Assembly (NCBI GenBank): GCA_038329845.1
Contig: JBBQNJ010000019.1
Coordinates: 1 to 64,000 of the forward strand
Length of the DNA stretch: 64,000 nt
Source: JBBQNJ01 sp038329845
Lineage (GTDB): Bacteria; Planctomycetota; Phycisphaerae; Tepidisphaerales; Tepidisphaeraceae
Direction: 5' to 3'
The notes beneath the pieces are model-generated. The model saw only the letters and a program-made list of their open reading frames with translations, made no database searches and was not told the origin of the DNA. Positions 15,830-24,581 of the stretch are shown here, piece after piece. Position numbers and translations under genes: made by a program. Every line of letters begins with the position of its first letter. The stretch's first letter is position 1.

Positions 15830-16141
15830 ATGACGCATATCGTGAACCCTCCATTGCCTTTGGATCAGATTGAGGCATTCTGTCGAAAACACGGCGTCGT
15901 CGAGTTCTCGCTCTTCGGATCAATTTTGCGCGACGATTTCGGTCCGGAAAGCGACGTGGACGTGCTGATCACCCTCGAGTCGGGCCGCACGATGACGCCC
16001 GAAAGCTATCTCGATATGCGCGACGAACTCTCAACGTTGTTCGGCGGTCGAGAAGTGAATGTCGTGCAAAAACGACTGCTGACAAACCCCTTCCGACGAG
16101 AGCAAATTCTTTCCACGCGCCGGGTGTTGTATGCCGCGTGA
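15830..16141 (+). CDS. mntA: MntA-type nucleotidyltransferase antitoxin
   Basis: A 103-residue minimal nucleotidyltransferase. The signature GSILRDDFGPESDVDVLI matches GS..R.D....SD.D, the metal-binding active site of MNT proteins. In characterised pairs MntA neutralises HepT by adding AMP to a tyrosine of the toxin. AGGAG lies seven bases before the ATG. The gene overlaps hepT by 11 bases, which indicates translational coupling and a toxin-antitoxin unit. The 168-base gap after pcm (15662-15829) holds no other feature. Confidence 0.88.
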   Translation: MTHIVNPPLPLDQIEAFCRKHGVVEFSLFGSILRDDFGPESDVDVLITLESGRTMTPESYLDMRDELSTLFGGREVNVVQKRLLTNPFRREQILSTRRVLYAA

Positions 16142-16505
16142 TCCTTCCGATCCTGCGGCTGTCTTCGACATGCTTCAAGCCGCTGGCGGCTTGTTGCGTT
16201 ACACAGCGGGAAAATCCCGCGACGACTACGAGCGCGACGACTACGAGCGCGACGAACTGCTTCGCGCCGCCGTGGAGCGGAAGATGGAGATCATTGGTGA
16301 GGCTGCTCGCCGGCTGACGAAGGCGTTCCGCGATAAGCACCCCCATGTACCTTGGCGTGTCATCATGGCCACGCGGCATATCCTGGCTCACGATTACGAC
16401 GAAGTGGACAACGACATCGTCTGGCGAATCGTGACCGAGCACATTCCGGCGCTCATCGGGCAGCTTGCCCCGCTGATCCCGTCCCACCACCCTAACCAGG
16501 AATGA
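16131..16505 (+). CDS. hepT: HepT-type HEPN toxin (DUF86)
   Basis: A 124-residue all-helical HEPN protein, a likely tRNA/mRNA endoribonuclease that is silenced by MntA. The catalytic and modification motif R-X4-H-X-Y is present (RHILAHDY, about residues 82-89). Tyrosine in this motif is the residue AMPylated in known pairs. A 15-base in-frame duplication gives DDYERDDYERDE at residues 31-42, in the loop between helices. The start overlaps mntA. The motif is intact, so the toxin may be functional. Confidence 0.88.
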   Translation: MPRDPSDPAAVFDMLQAAGGLLRYTAGKSRDDYERDDYERDELLRAAVERKMEIIGEAARRLTKAFRDKHPHVPWRVIMATRHILAHDYDEVDNDIVWRIVTEHIPALIGQLAPLIPSHHPNQE

Positions 16506-16513
16506 GGGGGCTG

Positions 16514-16612
16514 TTACATCGCCCGTAGAGCATCGTCCGTCAGCCGGTAATGCTTCCAGTCGCCTACAAACCCGGCCAACTGGATAAGAGTCAACGCATA
16601 CGGGGTATGCTA
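16514..16612 (-). pseudogene. 3' fragment of an unidentified gene
   Basis: On the minus strand a short frame reads TPYALTLIQLAGFVGDW then KHYRLTDDALRAM and stops at 16514. An in-frame stop lies directly before it (16610-16612), so only about 31 codons remain. The composition looks like real protein, the C-terminal tail of some small accessory protein. It may be a remnant left beside the toxin-antitoxin genes. I cannot name the family. The rest of the 146-base gap shows nothing. Confidence 0.35.
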
Positions 16613-16651
16613 TCTTACCCGGTATGCAAGTGAAGAAAACCGCTGTTCCGG

Positions 16652-17089
16652 TCATTCGCCCGAGCGGGGGGCGGCAGGGGCGGTGGTGGGGGGATCGTGT
16701 TGGGCGGCGCGTTCGGCGGCTTCGATGTTTTTCCAACTGCCTTCGGGGGTGACCAGGCCGCTTTCGGTCCAGCCGCGCGATGAGGGCAGCCAGCTTCGGC
16801 TCAGATAATCGGCGAACGTCAGGGTGAAGAGCACTCCCAGCCAGGCAAACGTGGCGATGATGAAGACGTGGACCAGCCGGCCGGAGTATTTCACGTGCAT
16901 GAAGAACAACACGACGAGCGTCGCCTTGGCCACGGCGATCGCCAAGGCGATGCCGATGTTGAGATACCCGAAATGTGGCAAAAACGCGGCGGCGACGGTA
17001 ATCACCAGCAGCGCGATCAGCAGCGCGAACACGATCAGGTAGGTTCGCAGGGAAACGTGATGTTCTTCAACTTCGCTGGCGACGGTCAT
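16652..17089 (-). CDS. coxD: Cytochrome c oxidase subunit IV (CoxD-like)
   Basis: Small membrane subunit of a caa3-type oxidase. Three hydrophobic helices are seen (about residues 17-38, 43-65 and 76-96) with the family pattern AKATLVVLFFMHVKYSGRL. The Ala/Pro-rich tail is extra. It is the last gene of the twelve-gene minus-strand respiratory operon and starts 38 bases after coxC. No strong terminator was seen behind it. Confidence 0.85.
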   Translation of the reverse strand: MTVASEVEEHHVSLRTYLIVFALLIALLVITVAAAFLPHFGYLNIGIALAIAVAKATLVVLFFMHVKYSGRLVHVFIIATFAWLGVLFTLTFADYLSRSWLPSSRGWTESGLVTPEGSWKNIEAAERAAQHDPPTTAPAAPRSGE

Positions 17090-17127
17090 GGGTCGTTCCT
17101 TGATTCAGAAGTCGATCGCCGGGTCGT

Positions 17128-17895
17128 CTAGTGCATGCCCGTGTGGGAGGACAGGTCGATCAGGTAAAGCAGCGGATAGAGGAAGATCCACACGATATCG
17201 ACAAAGTGCCAGTACAGTCCGATGTTCTCCACCGGATCGTAATAGCGCGTGGTGTACGTTCCCTTTTTGGCTTTCCAGGCGATCAAGAGGATGATCGGGA
17301 TACCGACGATCATGTGCGTGGCGTGGATGCCGGTCATGATGAAGTAGAAGCTGAAGAAAATCCGTCCGCCGTTGCGAAGTGAATCGGGGAATTTGTGTTC
17401 GAAGTCGGCGATTTGGCCCGCCGTGGCGTCGGGCGAAGGCTGATCGAAGGAATTGCCCGGCAGCAGATGCTCGTTATAGATGTGGGCGTATTCGTAACCC
17501 TTGATTCCCATAAAGACGATGCCCAGCAACACGGTCATTACCAGATAACGCGCGGTCTTGCTTCCCAGACCGCGATTGGCGTTGTAAACCGCGATCGCCA
17601 TCGTCAAGCTGCTGCACAGCAGCACGCCGGTATTGATGAATCCGATCCACCAGACTTCCAGCCGACTGCCGATGGCGAACGCCTCGGCGTATTTACCGCG
17701 ATAGACGGCGTACGCCAGCATCACGCCGCCGAAAAACATCACTTCGGTGGCCAGAAACGTCCACATTCCCAGTGTGGCGGCCTCTTTTTGCTGGCGCAGG
17801 TCATCGAACTGATGCGCCAGCCCGCGCGGATGCTCATGCGCGGGAGGGATCGGCGGACTTCCGGGCAGGGCGGTGTTTGCGGTGATCTCGGGCAC
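17128..17895 (-). CDS. coxC: Cytochrome c oxidase subunit III
   Basis: Subunit III of the haem-copper oxidase, 255 residues. Five or six helices are visible, with the conserved stretches LGMWTFLATEVMFFGG, NTGVLLCSSLTMA and TGIHATHMIVGI, and the terminal YWHFVDIVWIFLYPLLYL. The GTG at 17895 is preferred because AGGAG lies eight bases before it. A TTG 27 bases upstream lacks a ribosome site and would overlap coxA. Confidence 0.92.
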   Translation of the reverse strand: MPEITANTALPGSPPIPPAHEHPRGLAHQFDDLRQQKEAATLGMWTFLATEVMFFGGVMLAYAVYRGKYAEAFAIGSRLEVWWIGFINTGVLLCSSLTMAIAVYNANRGLGSKTARYLVMTVLLGIVFMGIKGYEYAHIYNEHLLPGNSFDQPSPDATAGQIADFEHKFPDSLRNGGRIFFSFYFIMTGIHATHMIVGIPIILLIAWKAKKGTYTTRYYDPVENIGLYWHFVDIVWIFLYPLLYLIDLSSHTGMH

Positions 17896-17918
17896 TGAAA
17901 TCTCTCCTGAGCTTTTTC

Positions 17919-19640
17919 TCAAGCCTTCGACGCCGACCCGGGGAAGTGGCCGGCCAGAACCTCTGGCGAAAGGGCACTAAAGTCGTACGCCTCGTGCGTT
18001 ACCACCGGGGGTTCCAGGAAGTTCTCCGTCGGTGGCGGGCTGGGGGTCTGCCACTCGAGGGTGGTGGCACCCCACGGATTGGCCGTCGCCCGCCGTCCGT
18101 ACTTCAACGACCAGAGCAGGTAAACCAGCGGGATCACATATCCTACGGCCAGGATCGACGCCCCGGCGGTGCTCATCACGTTATACACCTGGAATTCCGG
18201 CGGATACTCGTGATACCGCCGCGGCATCCCAAGGTATCCGACCAGGAACTGCGGGAAGAACGTGAGATTGAACCCGATGAAAATCAAGAATGCCGCGATC
18301 TTGGCCGGGACCTCGGCGTACATGCGCCCGGTGATCTTCGGCCACCAGTAATGGATGCCGCCGAGATATCCCATGATGGCACCGCCGACCATGATGTAAT
18401 GGAAGTGGGCGACGATGAAGTAGGTGTCGGTGACATGCACATCCATCCCCAGCGACGCCAGGAAGAGTCCGGTCAGTCCGCCCATGGTGAACAGGCCGAT
18501 GAATCCCATCGCGTAATACATCGGGGTGGCCAGCAGGATCGACCCCTTGTAGAGCGTGGCCGTCCAGTTGAAGACCTTGATCGCCGAGGGGATGGCCACG
18601 AAGAAGCTGAGGAAGGAGAAGATCATGCCGGCGTAGAGGCTCTGGCCGGAGACGAACATGTGATGTCCCCAGACGAAGAACCCGATCAGCGCGATCGCCA
18701 GGGATGACAGCGCCACGATCTTGTAGCCGAAGATGCGTCTACGGGTGAAGGTGGCGATGATCTCGCTGACCACGCCCATCGAGGGCAGCACCATGATGTA
18801 GACGGCCGGGTGGGAATAGAACCAGAACAAGTGCTGGAAGAGGATCGGATCACCGCCGAGGGCCGGATTAAACACGCCGATGTTGAATAGCCGCTCGAGG
18901 CCGACCAGCACGATGGCAATGGCGACCACTGGCGTTCCCAGGACCATGATCAGGCTGGTGGCGTAAATCGACCAGAGAAACAGAGGCATGCGGAACCAGG
19001 TCAGCCCGGGGGCCCGCATCTTGTGGATGGTGACGATGAAGTTCAGCCCGGTGAGGATCGAGCTGAACCCGGTGACAAAAATCCCGATGGCAGTCAGTGC
19101 TACATGCGTGTTGGAGTAGACGCTGGAGTAAGGGGTGTAGAACGTCCAGCCGGTATCCACCCCGCCGGAGACCATGGCGATCATGGTAAACACGCCGCCG
19201 AGAATGTAGATGTACCAACTGGCCAGGTTCAGGCGAGGAAATGCCAGGTCGCGGGCCCCGACCATCATCGGGACGATGAAGTTGCCGATCACCGCGGGGA
19301 TCGAGGGGATCAGGAAAAAGAACACCATGACAATCCCGTGCATGGTGAACATTTTGTTGTAGGTGTCGGCTTTGAGCAGGTCCCCGCGGGGGGTGAGCAG
19401 CTCGAGCCGGATCATCAGGGCGAAGATGCCGCCGATGACGAAAAAGAACGTGATTCCCAGCAGGTAGAGGATGGCGATGCGTTTGTGGTCCACCGTCAGC
19501 AACCACGACTTGATGCGGTAGTTGACGTTGAGGTAGTTGTCGCGCGGCGATTCGACCGGGTCGAAGTCGATCGGCTGGGCTGGTATCGGGTCAGTCGTCA
19601 TAACATTCTTCGCTTGAGATACAACGCGATTCTCACTCAT
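17919..19640 (-). CDS. coxA: Cytochrome c oxidase subunit I
   Basis: Catalytic subunit with haem a, haem a3 and CuB. All signatures are visible: low-spin haem ligand in FTMHGIVMVF, the His-Tyr crosslink region in WFYSHPAVYIMVLPSMG, the two CuB histidines in GHHMF and the haem ligands in AHFHYIMVGG. About twelve helices fit a 573-residue protein. The start is uncertain: ATG 19640 is used, ATG 19601 is equally plausible, and neither has a strong ribosome site. It follows coxB by 21 bases in the operon. Confidence 0.95.
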   Translation of the reverse strand: MSENRVVSQAKNVMTTDPIPAQPIDFDPVESPRDNYLNVNYRIKSWLLTVDHKRIAILYLLGITFFFVIGGIFALMIRLELLTPRGDLLKADTYNKMFTMHGIVMVFFFLIPSIPAVIGNFIVPMMVGARDLAFPRLNLASWYIYILGGVFTMIAMVSGGVDTGWTFYTPYSSVYSNTHVALTAIGIFVTGFSSILTGLNFIVTIHKMRAPGLTWFRMPLFLWSIYATSLIMVLGTPVVAIAIVLVGLERLFNIGVFNPALGGDPILFQHLFWFYSHPAVYIMVLPSMGVVSEIIATFTRRRIFGYKIVALSSLAIALIGFFVWGHHMFVSGQSLYAGMIFSFLSFFVAIPSAIKVFNWTATLYKGSILLATPMYYAMGFIGLFTMGGLTGLFLASLGMDVHVTDTYFIVAHFHYIMVGGAIMGYLGGIHYWWPKITGRMYAEVPAKIAAFLIFIGFNLTFFPQFLVGYLGMPRRYHEYPPEFQVYNVMSTAGASILAVGYVIPLVYLLWSLKYGRRATANPWGATTLEWQTPSPPPTENFLEPPVVTHEAYDFSALSPEVLAGHFPGSASKA

Positions 19641-19661
19641 CCATCCCCGCTTCGCAGCCAA

Positions 19662-20636
19662 TCAGCGCTGGCTGGGCGCCGGCGCCGCGGGGAACTGGGT
19701 TGATCCCCCTTCACGCGGGGGATTCTTCAAACTCTTGATGTAACTGACGAGCTGCATTACCTGCTCTTCGGAAATCTGGTTGCGGTAGCTGGGCATCACA
19801 GGCTGGTAGCCTTCGACGATCTTCGCCGTCGAATCGAGGATCGACTCGCGCAGGTAGTTATCGTCGGCGACGACGGTCGAGCCGTCGGTGAATTTCTGCT
19901 GCGACATGTACAGCCCGGCCATGGTCGGCGCCTGCACGGCATGGCACGCCACGCATCCGAGCGTCTTGAACAGCTTTTCTCCGGCGACCACGGGCGATTG
20001 ATCCGCCGGTGAACCGACCAGCCAGGCCTGGTAAGCATCCGGCTCCATGACGATCACTTTGCCGACCATCCGCGAGTGTTCGGTCCCGCAATATTCAGCG
20101 CAGAACAGGTGATATTCACCGACCCGGGTGGCCTTGAACCACATGACCGTATACCGCCCGGGCACGGCGTCCTGTTTCACCCGGAACGCCGGGACGTAAA
20201 AGCTGTGAATCACGTCCTGCGAGCTTAGCACGAGCTTTACGGCCTTGCCCACGGGGACATGCAGTTCGTTGATCTCGCGCCGGCCCTCGGGATGCTGGAT
20301 TTTCCACATCCACTGCTTGCCGATCACGTGAATTTCGATGGCGTCGGCGGGGGGGCTGTAAAACGTGAAGTAAATTTTGGCGCCCCAGAAGAAGATCACC
20401 ATGACGATGATCAGGGGGATGACCGTCCAGGCGATTTCCAGCGCGGTTCCCCCATGCATGGGCGTGGGGACTTCGGTGGCGCTGCGGCGACGGTAGCGCA
20501 GGCCCAGGTAGACGATCAGCAGGAAGATCAGGAGGGTGAAAAACGCCGTCACCGACCAGAGGAATAAATAGAGCAGATCGACGCGCGGAGCGAACGTCGA
20601 GGCCTGATCGGGAAGAAGTTGAAACCGCTGATCCAT
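19662..20636 (-). CDS. coxB: Cytochrome c oxidase subunit II fused to cytochrome c
   Basis: Subunit II of a caa3 oxidase. Two helices anchor the protein (about 22-47 and 66-88). The cupredoxin domain holds the CuA site (HSFYVPAFRVKQDAVPG, then CAEYCGTEHSRM). A C-terminal cytochrome c domain carries the haem motif CVACH and a Met ligand in QPVMPSY. The fusion means the oxidase brings its own cytochrome c and can accept electrons directly from ACIII. The ATG at 20636 starts a normal N terminus. Confidence 0.95.
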   Translation of the reverse strand: MDQRFQLLPDQASTFAPRVDLLYLFLWSVTAFFTLLIFLLIVYLGLRYRRRSATEVPTPMHGGTALEIAWTVIPLIIVMVIFFWGAKIYFTFYSPPADAIEIHVIGKQWMWKIQHPEGRREINELHVPVGKAVKLVLSSQDVIHSFYVPAFRVKQDAVPGRYTVMWFKATRVGEYHLFCAEYCGTEHSRMVGKVIVMEPDAYQAWLVGSPADQSPVVAGEKLFKTLGCVACHAVQAPTMAGLYMSQQKFTDGSTVVADDNYLRESILDSTAKIVEGYQPVMPSYRNQISEEQVMQLVSYIKSLKNPPREGGSTQFPAAPAPSQR

Positions 20637-20684
20637 GATAAGTTCGTTCGAGGGTCAACCCGCCGTCGCGGGCGTCGGATCCAT

Positions 20685-21560
20685 CTACGCTTGCGCCGGC
20701 GGTTCATTTGGCGGCTTGGTCGCCGCGGCGGCGGTGGCCGGCGCCATCCGGCGTTCGCGCCGGAACATCACGAACATGAACGTCCCCAGCGCCGCCAGGG
20801 TCAGCACCGCCATGATGCGCAGCACCGCGAACACCGCCACGCCGTACTTGCCCTTGGCAGGGTCATACTGGTAGCACATCAACAGCACCACGTCCGAGAT
20901 CGTGCCGATCTTGTTGTCCGCCGCTTCGATCAATCCCAGCCGGATGTCGCGCGGGGAATACTCCAGCCCGTAGAAGTAACGGGATATCTTCCCTTCAGGG
21001 GTCAAAAGGATCAGCGCCGTGGTATGGGCGAATTGCTGTGATGCCTCATCGTACGTGTAGCGGAACCCCACGGCCTTGGTCAGCGCGTCGATGCTGGGTT
21101 GATCGCCGGTGAGAAAATGCCAGCCGGCGGCGGCGTTTTCCCGCCCGTACAGCTTGATGTAGCTGGCCTTTTTCTCGGCGGCGAGTTCGGGCTTTTCGCT
21201 CGGATCGAAACTCACCGTCACGACCTCGAACTCCTTGCCCACGTCGAAGCTGATCGGCTTGAGGCTCTTGGCCACGCCGTTGAGGGTCATGGTGCAAAGC
21301 GACGGGCAACCGTAGTAGACCAGCGTGAGAATGACCGGCTTGTCGTGGATGTACTTCGATAATTCGACGGTCTGGCCCGATTCATCGCGGAACTTCAGGT
21401 CCAACGGCACCTGGGCGCCGAGGTTCTGGTCGATGCCGACCTTGTCGGTCAAGCTCTTGGGCGGGACCATCGCCCGCGACGGCGACGGCATCGCCGGCTG
21501 CGCCGACGCCATACCCGCCGCCAGACAAAGAACGAAGATCACCGGGGTGAGAACTCGCAT
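20685..21560 (-). CDS. SCO1/SenC copper chaperone for oxidase assembly
   Basis: Membrane-anchored thioredoxin-fold protein that delivers copper to the CuA site of subunit II. The copper motif CPSLC is followed by the conserved His in FAHTTAL. A signal peptide (VLCLAAGMASA) leads in, and a C-terminal helix (AVLRIMAVLTLAALGTFMFVMF) is an extra anchor common in planctomycete and delta-proteobacterial versions. The ATG 21560 with GGGAG upstream fixes the start, although the frame stays open further upstream. Its place directly before coxB fits its role. Confidence 0.9.
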   Translation of the reverse strand: MRVLTPVIFVLCLAAGMASAQPAMPSPSRAMVPPKSLTDKVGIDQNLGAQVPLDLKFRDESGQTVELSKYIHDKPVILTLVYYGCPSLCTMTLNGVAKSLKPISFDVGKEFEVVTVSFDPSEKPELAAEKKASYIKLYGRENAAAGWHFLTGDQPSIDALTKAVGFRYTYDEASQQFAHTTALILLTPEGKISRYFYGLEYSPRDIRLGLIEAADNKIGTISDVVLLMCYQYDPAKGKYGVAVFAVLRIMAVLTLAALGTFMFVMFRRERRMAPATAAAATKPPNEPPAQA

Positions 21561-21657
21561 AAAACTCCCGTGTTGAAGCATCAAGCCCCTGACCGTAGGC
21601 GCACCGCCGCGTCGATCGCCATCGCCACACCGAAATGGTCGAGAAATCCCTGGGCGA

Positions 21658-22140
21658 TTAGCGGGTTGCATCGGTTCCTCCTCCTGCGCCGCCGACCCGG
21701 CGCGATGAGGGCGTGGACGTTGGGAACAAAGCAGTTGCGCGGTCCAGCGACAGCTCGATGGCCCTTTCGATGGGAATCCGTACCCGCCCGGGCTGAGTCG
21801 TCGCCCCATAGCTGGTCAATTCTCGATTCACCCGCTTGAGCATCTCCCGCATATCCTGCGCCGGGGAGTTGGGATTGTACGATGGCGATCCCTGAAGCCG
21901 CGGCACTCCCGGCGGCGGAAGCTGCGGCTCGCCCTTGACGAAGCTCGCCTGCGAGGACTCATCGGCGCTCACGTTGGCCGAGTCGAACGCCACGAACAAG
22001 AAGTAAAGACCCACATGCACGACGATCGCCACGCCGAGCAGGGACAGCAGCCCGATCAGCAGCGGGCGGGTCTTCGCATCCGAATGCTCATGGCGTTCGG
22101 GGTGTTCTCCGGGATGAGTTGTCTGCGGATGATCAGTCAT
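21658..22140 (-). CDS. Conserved small membrane protein of the ACIII-oxidase operon
   Basis: A 160-residue protein with one membrane helix (about 25-48: LLIGLLSLLGVAIVVHVGLYF) after a His-rich N terminus. The soluble part contains REMLKRVNRELTSYG and RVRIPIERAIELSL. This pattern recurs in small genes next to oxidase operons, where '..YG....-VRIPI..A' is the hallmark. It probably helps assembly or stability of the complex, which is inference. The ATG overlaps the end of actF by eight bases (ATGACTGA), so it is translationally coupled. Confidence 0.7.
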   Translation of the reverse strand: MTDHPQTTHPGEHPERHEHSDAKTRPLLIGLLSLLGVAIVVHVGLYFLFVAFDSANVSADESSQASFVKGEPQLPPPGVPRLQGSPSYNPNSPAQDMREMLKRVNRELTSYGATTQPGRVRIPIERAIELSLDRATALFPTSTPSSRRVGGAGGGTDATR

Positions 22141-23353
22141 GTTGGCCGACCTCCTCGAGCCTGGGATCATGCACTGGAACGAGCGGGAGCCGCTGAAGCT
22201 GCCAGATGTACGCGGCGATGAAGAGGCCGCCGATCCCCACCGGAGCCAGCAGGTCCATCCAGTTTAGCGACGCCGAGGGAAGTGATCCCAGGGTCGAACC
22301 ATGGATGCGGGCGTGGGCATAGGAGGGGATCACCAACCAGTATATGTCGATCAGCCGCATCAGGATGAGCAGGCCCGCCACGGCGGCCAGCATTCGCACC
22401 GAGCGCTTGGTCCTGCGCCACAGCAACAGCGCGAACGGCACGGCGAAATGGAAAATCACCAGCCCCAGCGACACCCACTTCCAAGCCGTCACCTTGGTGC
22501 GGTAGACGAAGTAGGGCACTTCTTCCTGGGTGTTTCCCGACCAGATGATCAGGTATTGCGAGAATGCGACATACGCCCAGAGGAGAGTGAAGGCCATCAA
22601 CAGATTGCCCAGATCGTGAAAATGACCGCGGCTGATCACTCCCGAGAGCGGCGGGCGATCGTGATAGACCGCCGCCAGGATGATGACGAAGGCCAGGGTG
22701 AACAGGCCCTGCCCGACCATGAAGATCATCCCGAAAATCGTGGAAAACCAGTTGGGGTCGATGCTCATCACCCAGTCGACCGACGCAAAGGTGACCGAGA
22801 GCGCGTAAAGGACCAGCCCCGGCCCGGAGACGAATTGCATCTTCCAGAGCAGTCGTGGATTGCGCGTGCGATCCTGCTGGCGCGACCAGCGATTGAGCAG
22901 AAAGCTCAGGAAAATCCAGATGGCGAAATAGATTCCCGCCCGCAGCATGAACCAGTTCGGCTGGAGCCAGATCGATTTGAAATGGGTTTGCGTGCCGTGG
23001 AAGTGGTAGCCCGGGCGGGCCCAGACGTACACGTCGGGTAGCCCGAACAGCAGGGGGATGAACAGAAGCAGCATCAGCGGGAGCGTGCGCGTGCCGGTCT
23101 CGAGGAATCGCCGGATCACCAGCCCCCAGCCCCCGCCGCTGAGGTGCTGAAGCATGAGAAACGCGAAGCATCCCAAGGGCACGCTGATCCAGAAGACGAA
23201 CCCGATCAGCCAGGCGCGGAAGAATTGCTCGCGGCTGACCAGCAGCCCCAGGGCGCAGCCGCCCACGCCGAGCAATCCGACGATTAGCGCCGGAATCTGG
23301 ACGCGGGCGAGCAGCGGATGCGTGGCGGTCGTGTCGTGTTGCATGGAACTCAC
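22133..23353 (-). CDS. actF: Alternative complex III subunit ActF (quinol-binding membrane protein)
   Basis: Integral membrane subunit of ACIII, about ten helices in 406 residues and related to ActC/NrfD. It carries TFASVDWVMSIDPNWFSTIFGM and LLWAYVAFSQYLIIWSGN, both typical of ActF. The GTG at 23353 overlaps the actE stop (CCGTGAG). ATG 23344 is an alternative. It acts with ActC in quinol oxidation and possibly proton movement. Confidence 0.9.
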   Translation of the reverse strand: MSSMQHDTTATHPLLARVQIPALIVGLLGVGGCALGLLVSREQFFRAWLIGFVFWISVPLGCFAFLMLQHLSGGGWGLVIRRFLETGTRTLPLMLLLFIPLLFGLPDVYVWARPGYHFHGTQTHFKSIWLQPNWFMLRAGIYFAIWIFLSFLLNRWSRQQDRTRNPRLLWKMQFVSGPGLVLYALSVTFASVDWVMSIDPNWFSTIFGMIFMVGQGLFTLAFVIILAAVYHDRPPLSGVISRGHFHDLGNLLMAFTLLWAYVAFSQYLIIWSGNTQEEVPYFVYRTKVTAWKWVSLGLVIFHFAVPFALLLWRRTKRSVRMLAAVAGLLILMRLIDIYWLVIPSYAHARIHGSTLGSLPSASLNWMDLLAPVGIGGLFIAAYIWQLQRLPLVPVHDPRLEEVGQHD

Positions 23354-24000
23354 GGGGTTGCCTGGGTCGTCGGTTGAGTCGAGGCCGCCGCCCGATCGGC
23401 GGCGAGCTGGTCGGCGCGGGGCAGGGCGTCGCGATCGGCGTTCTGGCTCAGTTGCAGCGCCCGCACATACGCGACGATCGCCCAGCGATCGGCCGGGGCG
23501 ACTCGGTCGGAATAGCTGTACATCGCGCCCCAGCCGTTGCTGATCACGTCATAAAAATGTCCCGGTGCCGAATCCTTCCCGCCGGGCATCAGCCGCGGAT
23601 CCACCAGCGACGGTGGAGGAACGAACCCGCGTTGCACGATCATGCCGCGTCCGTCGCCGGTGTAGCCGTGGCAGACGCTGCAATAGATGTTGAACCGCTC
23701 CTGTCCGCGGGCAAGCACCTGGCGATCGACCGGCATGGGGAACGCATCAATCGGCTTGCCGTTCACCTTGCCGGTGTAATAGCCGGCATCGGCTCGCAGG
23801 TCGCCGCGGGCGACGGTGCCCGGCGGGATCGGGCGGGCGGTGGTCCCATCGGCGAACGCGGGGCTGGGTTCCATCGGCTTTAGCCGTGAATCGTTGCGCA
23901 TATCGTCTCGCTCGCATCCGATGGCTGCCCACGACAGGGCGGCGGCCACGACAACGCGGACGGCGGCGGCGGAGAATAACCTTGCGGACCTCACGTTCAT
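23350..24000 (-). CDS. actE: Alternative complex III subunit ActE (monohaem cytochrome c lipoprotein)
   Basis: A 216-residue periplasmic cytochrome. The signal peptide ends in a lipobox (AAIGC at about 25-29). One haem motif CSVCH sits at about residue 108, followed by GYTGDGRGMIVQRGF, and the distal part holds ISNGWGAMYSYSDRV. It passes electrons within ACIII or on to the oxidase. The start overlaps the actD stop as ATGA. Confidence 0.9.
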   Translation of the reverse strand: MNVRSARLFSAAAVRVVVAAALSWAAIGCERDDMRNDSRLKPMEPSPAFADGTTARPIPPGTVARGDLRADAGYYTGKVNGKPIDAFPMPVDRQVLARGQERFNIYCSVCHGYTGDGRGMIVQRGFVPPPSLVDPRLMPGGKDSAPGHFYDVISNGWGAMYSYSDRVAPADRWAIVAYVRALQLSQNADRDALPRADQLAADRAAASTQPTTQATP

Positions 24001-24581
24001 GCCTCCATCGCGTCGCGGACATTGCCCATCGGAACCGTCTGCACCGATCGCACATTGGGCAGACCGGCAAGGAATGATGCGGTGCGATCCATGTCGAACC
24101 GCTCGTCGCGGGCCTCGATGCTCAGGAAAAAATGCGTCCGCGAAGCCAACTCGAAGTTAGGCGCGTTGAATACCGGGTGATGCGGCTGGGGAAGCCCGTT
24201 CAAGGCCAACATTCCCAGCACTGCCGACAGTCCCGCGAACAGGATCGTCATCTCAAAGGTGATGACGATGTACATTGGCCAACTGTTATAAGGCCGGCCC
24301 GCGATGTTCAGCGGATAGCTGATCGTGGTGGCGTAATACTGCATGAAAAACCCGCCCAGCCCGCCGATCAACCCGCCTGCCAGCACGATCAACGGCAGCT
24401 TGGTTGTGTGGAAGCCGATGGCGTCGGCCAGACCGTGGATGGGGAACGGGGAATAGGCGTCGATCCGGGTGAAACCTTCGTGGCGGGTCAAACGAGCCGC
24501 CTCGACCAGGTCCTTGGGATCGGTGAACTCGGCCAGCATTCCATACACGCCGGCGGGATGAATCTCGTGGGTGGTACTCAT
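23997..24581 (-). CDS. actD: Alternative complex III subunit ActD
   Basis: DUF3341-type membrane subunit of ACIII. The N-terminal domain (GVYGMLAEFTDPKDLVEAARLTRHEGF) is followed by the conserved SPFPIHGL and two helices (about 63-83 and 102-125). No cofactor motif is present. The stop of actC (TAG) directly abuts this ATG. Confidence 0.9.
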   Translation of the reverse strand: MSTTHEIHPAGVYGMLAEFTDPKDLVEAARLTRHEGFTRIDAYSPFPIHGLADAIGFHTTKLPLIVLAGGLIGGLGGFFMQYYATTISYPLNIAGRPYNSWPMYIVITFEMTILFAGLSAVLGMLALNGLPQPHHPVFNAPNFELASRTHFFLSIEARDERFDMDRTASFLAGLPNVRSVQTVPMGNVRDAMEA

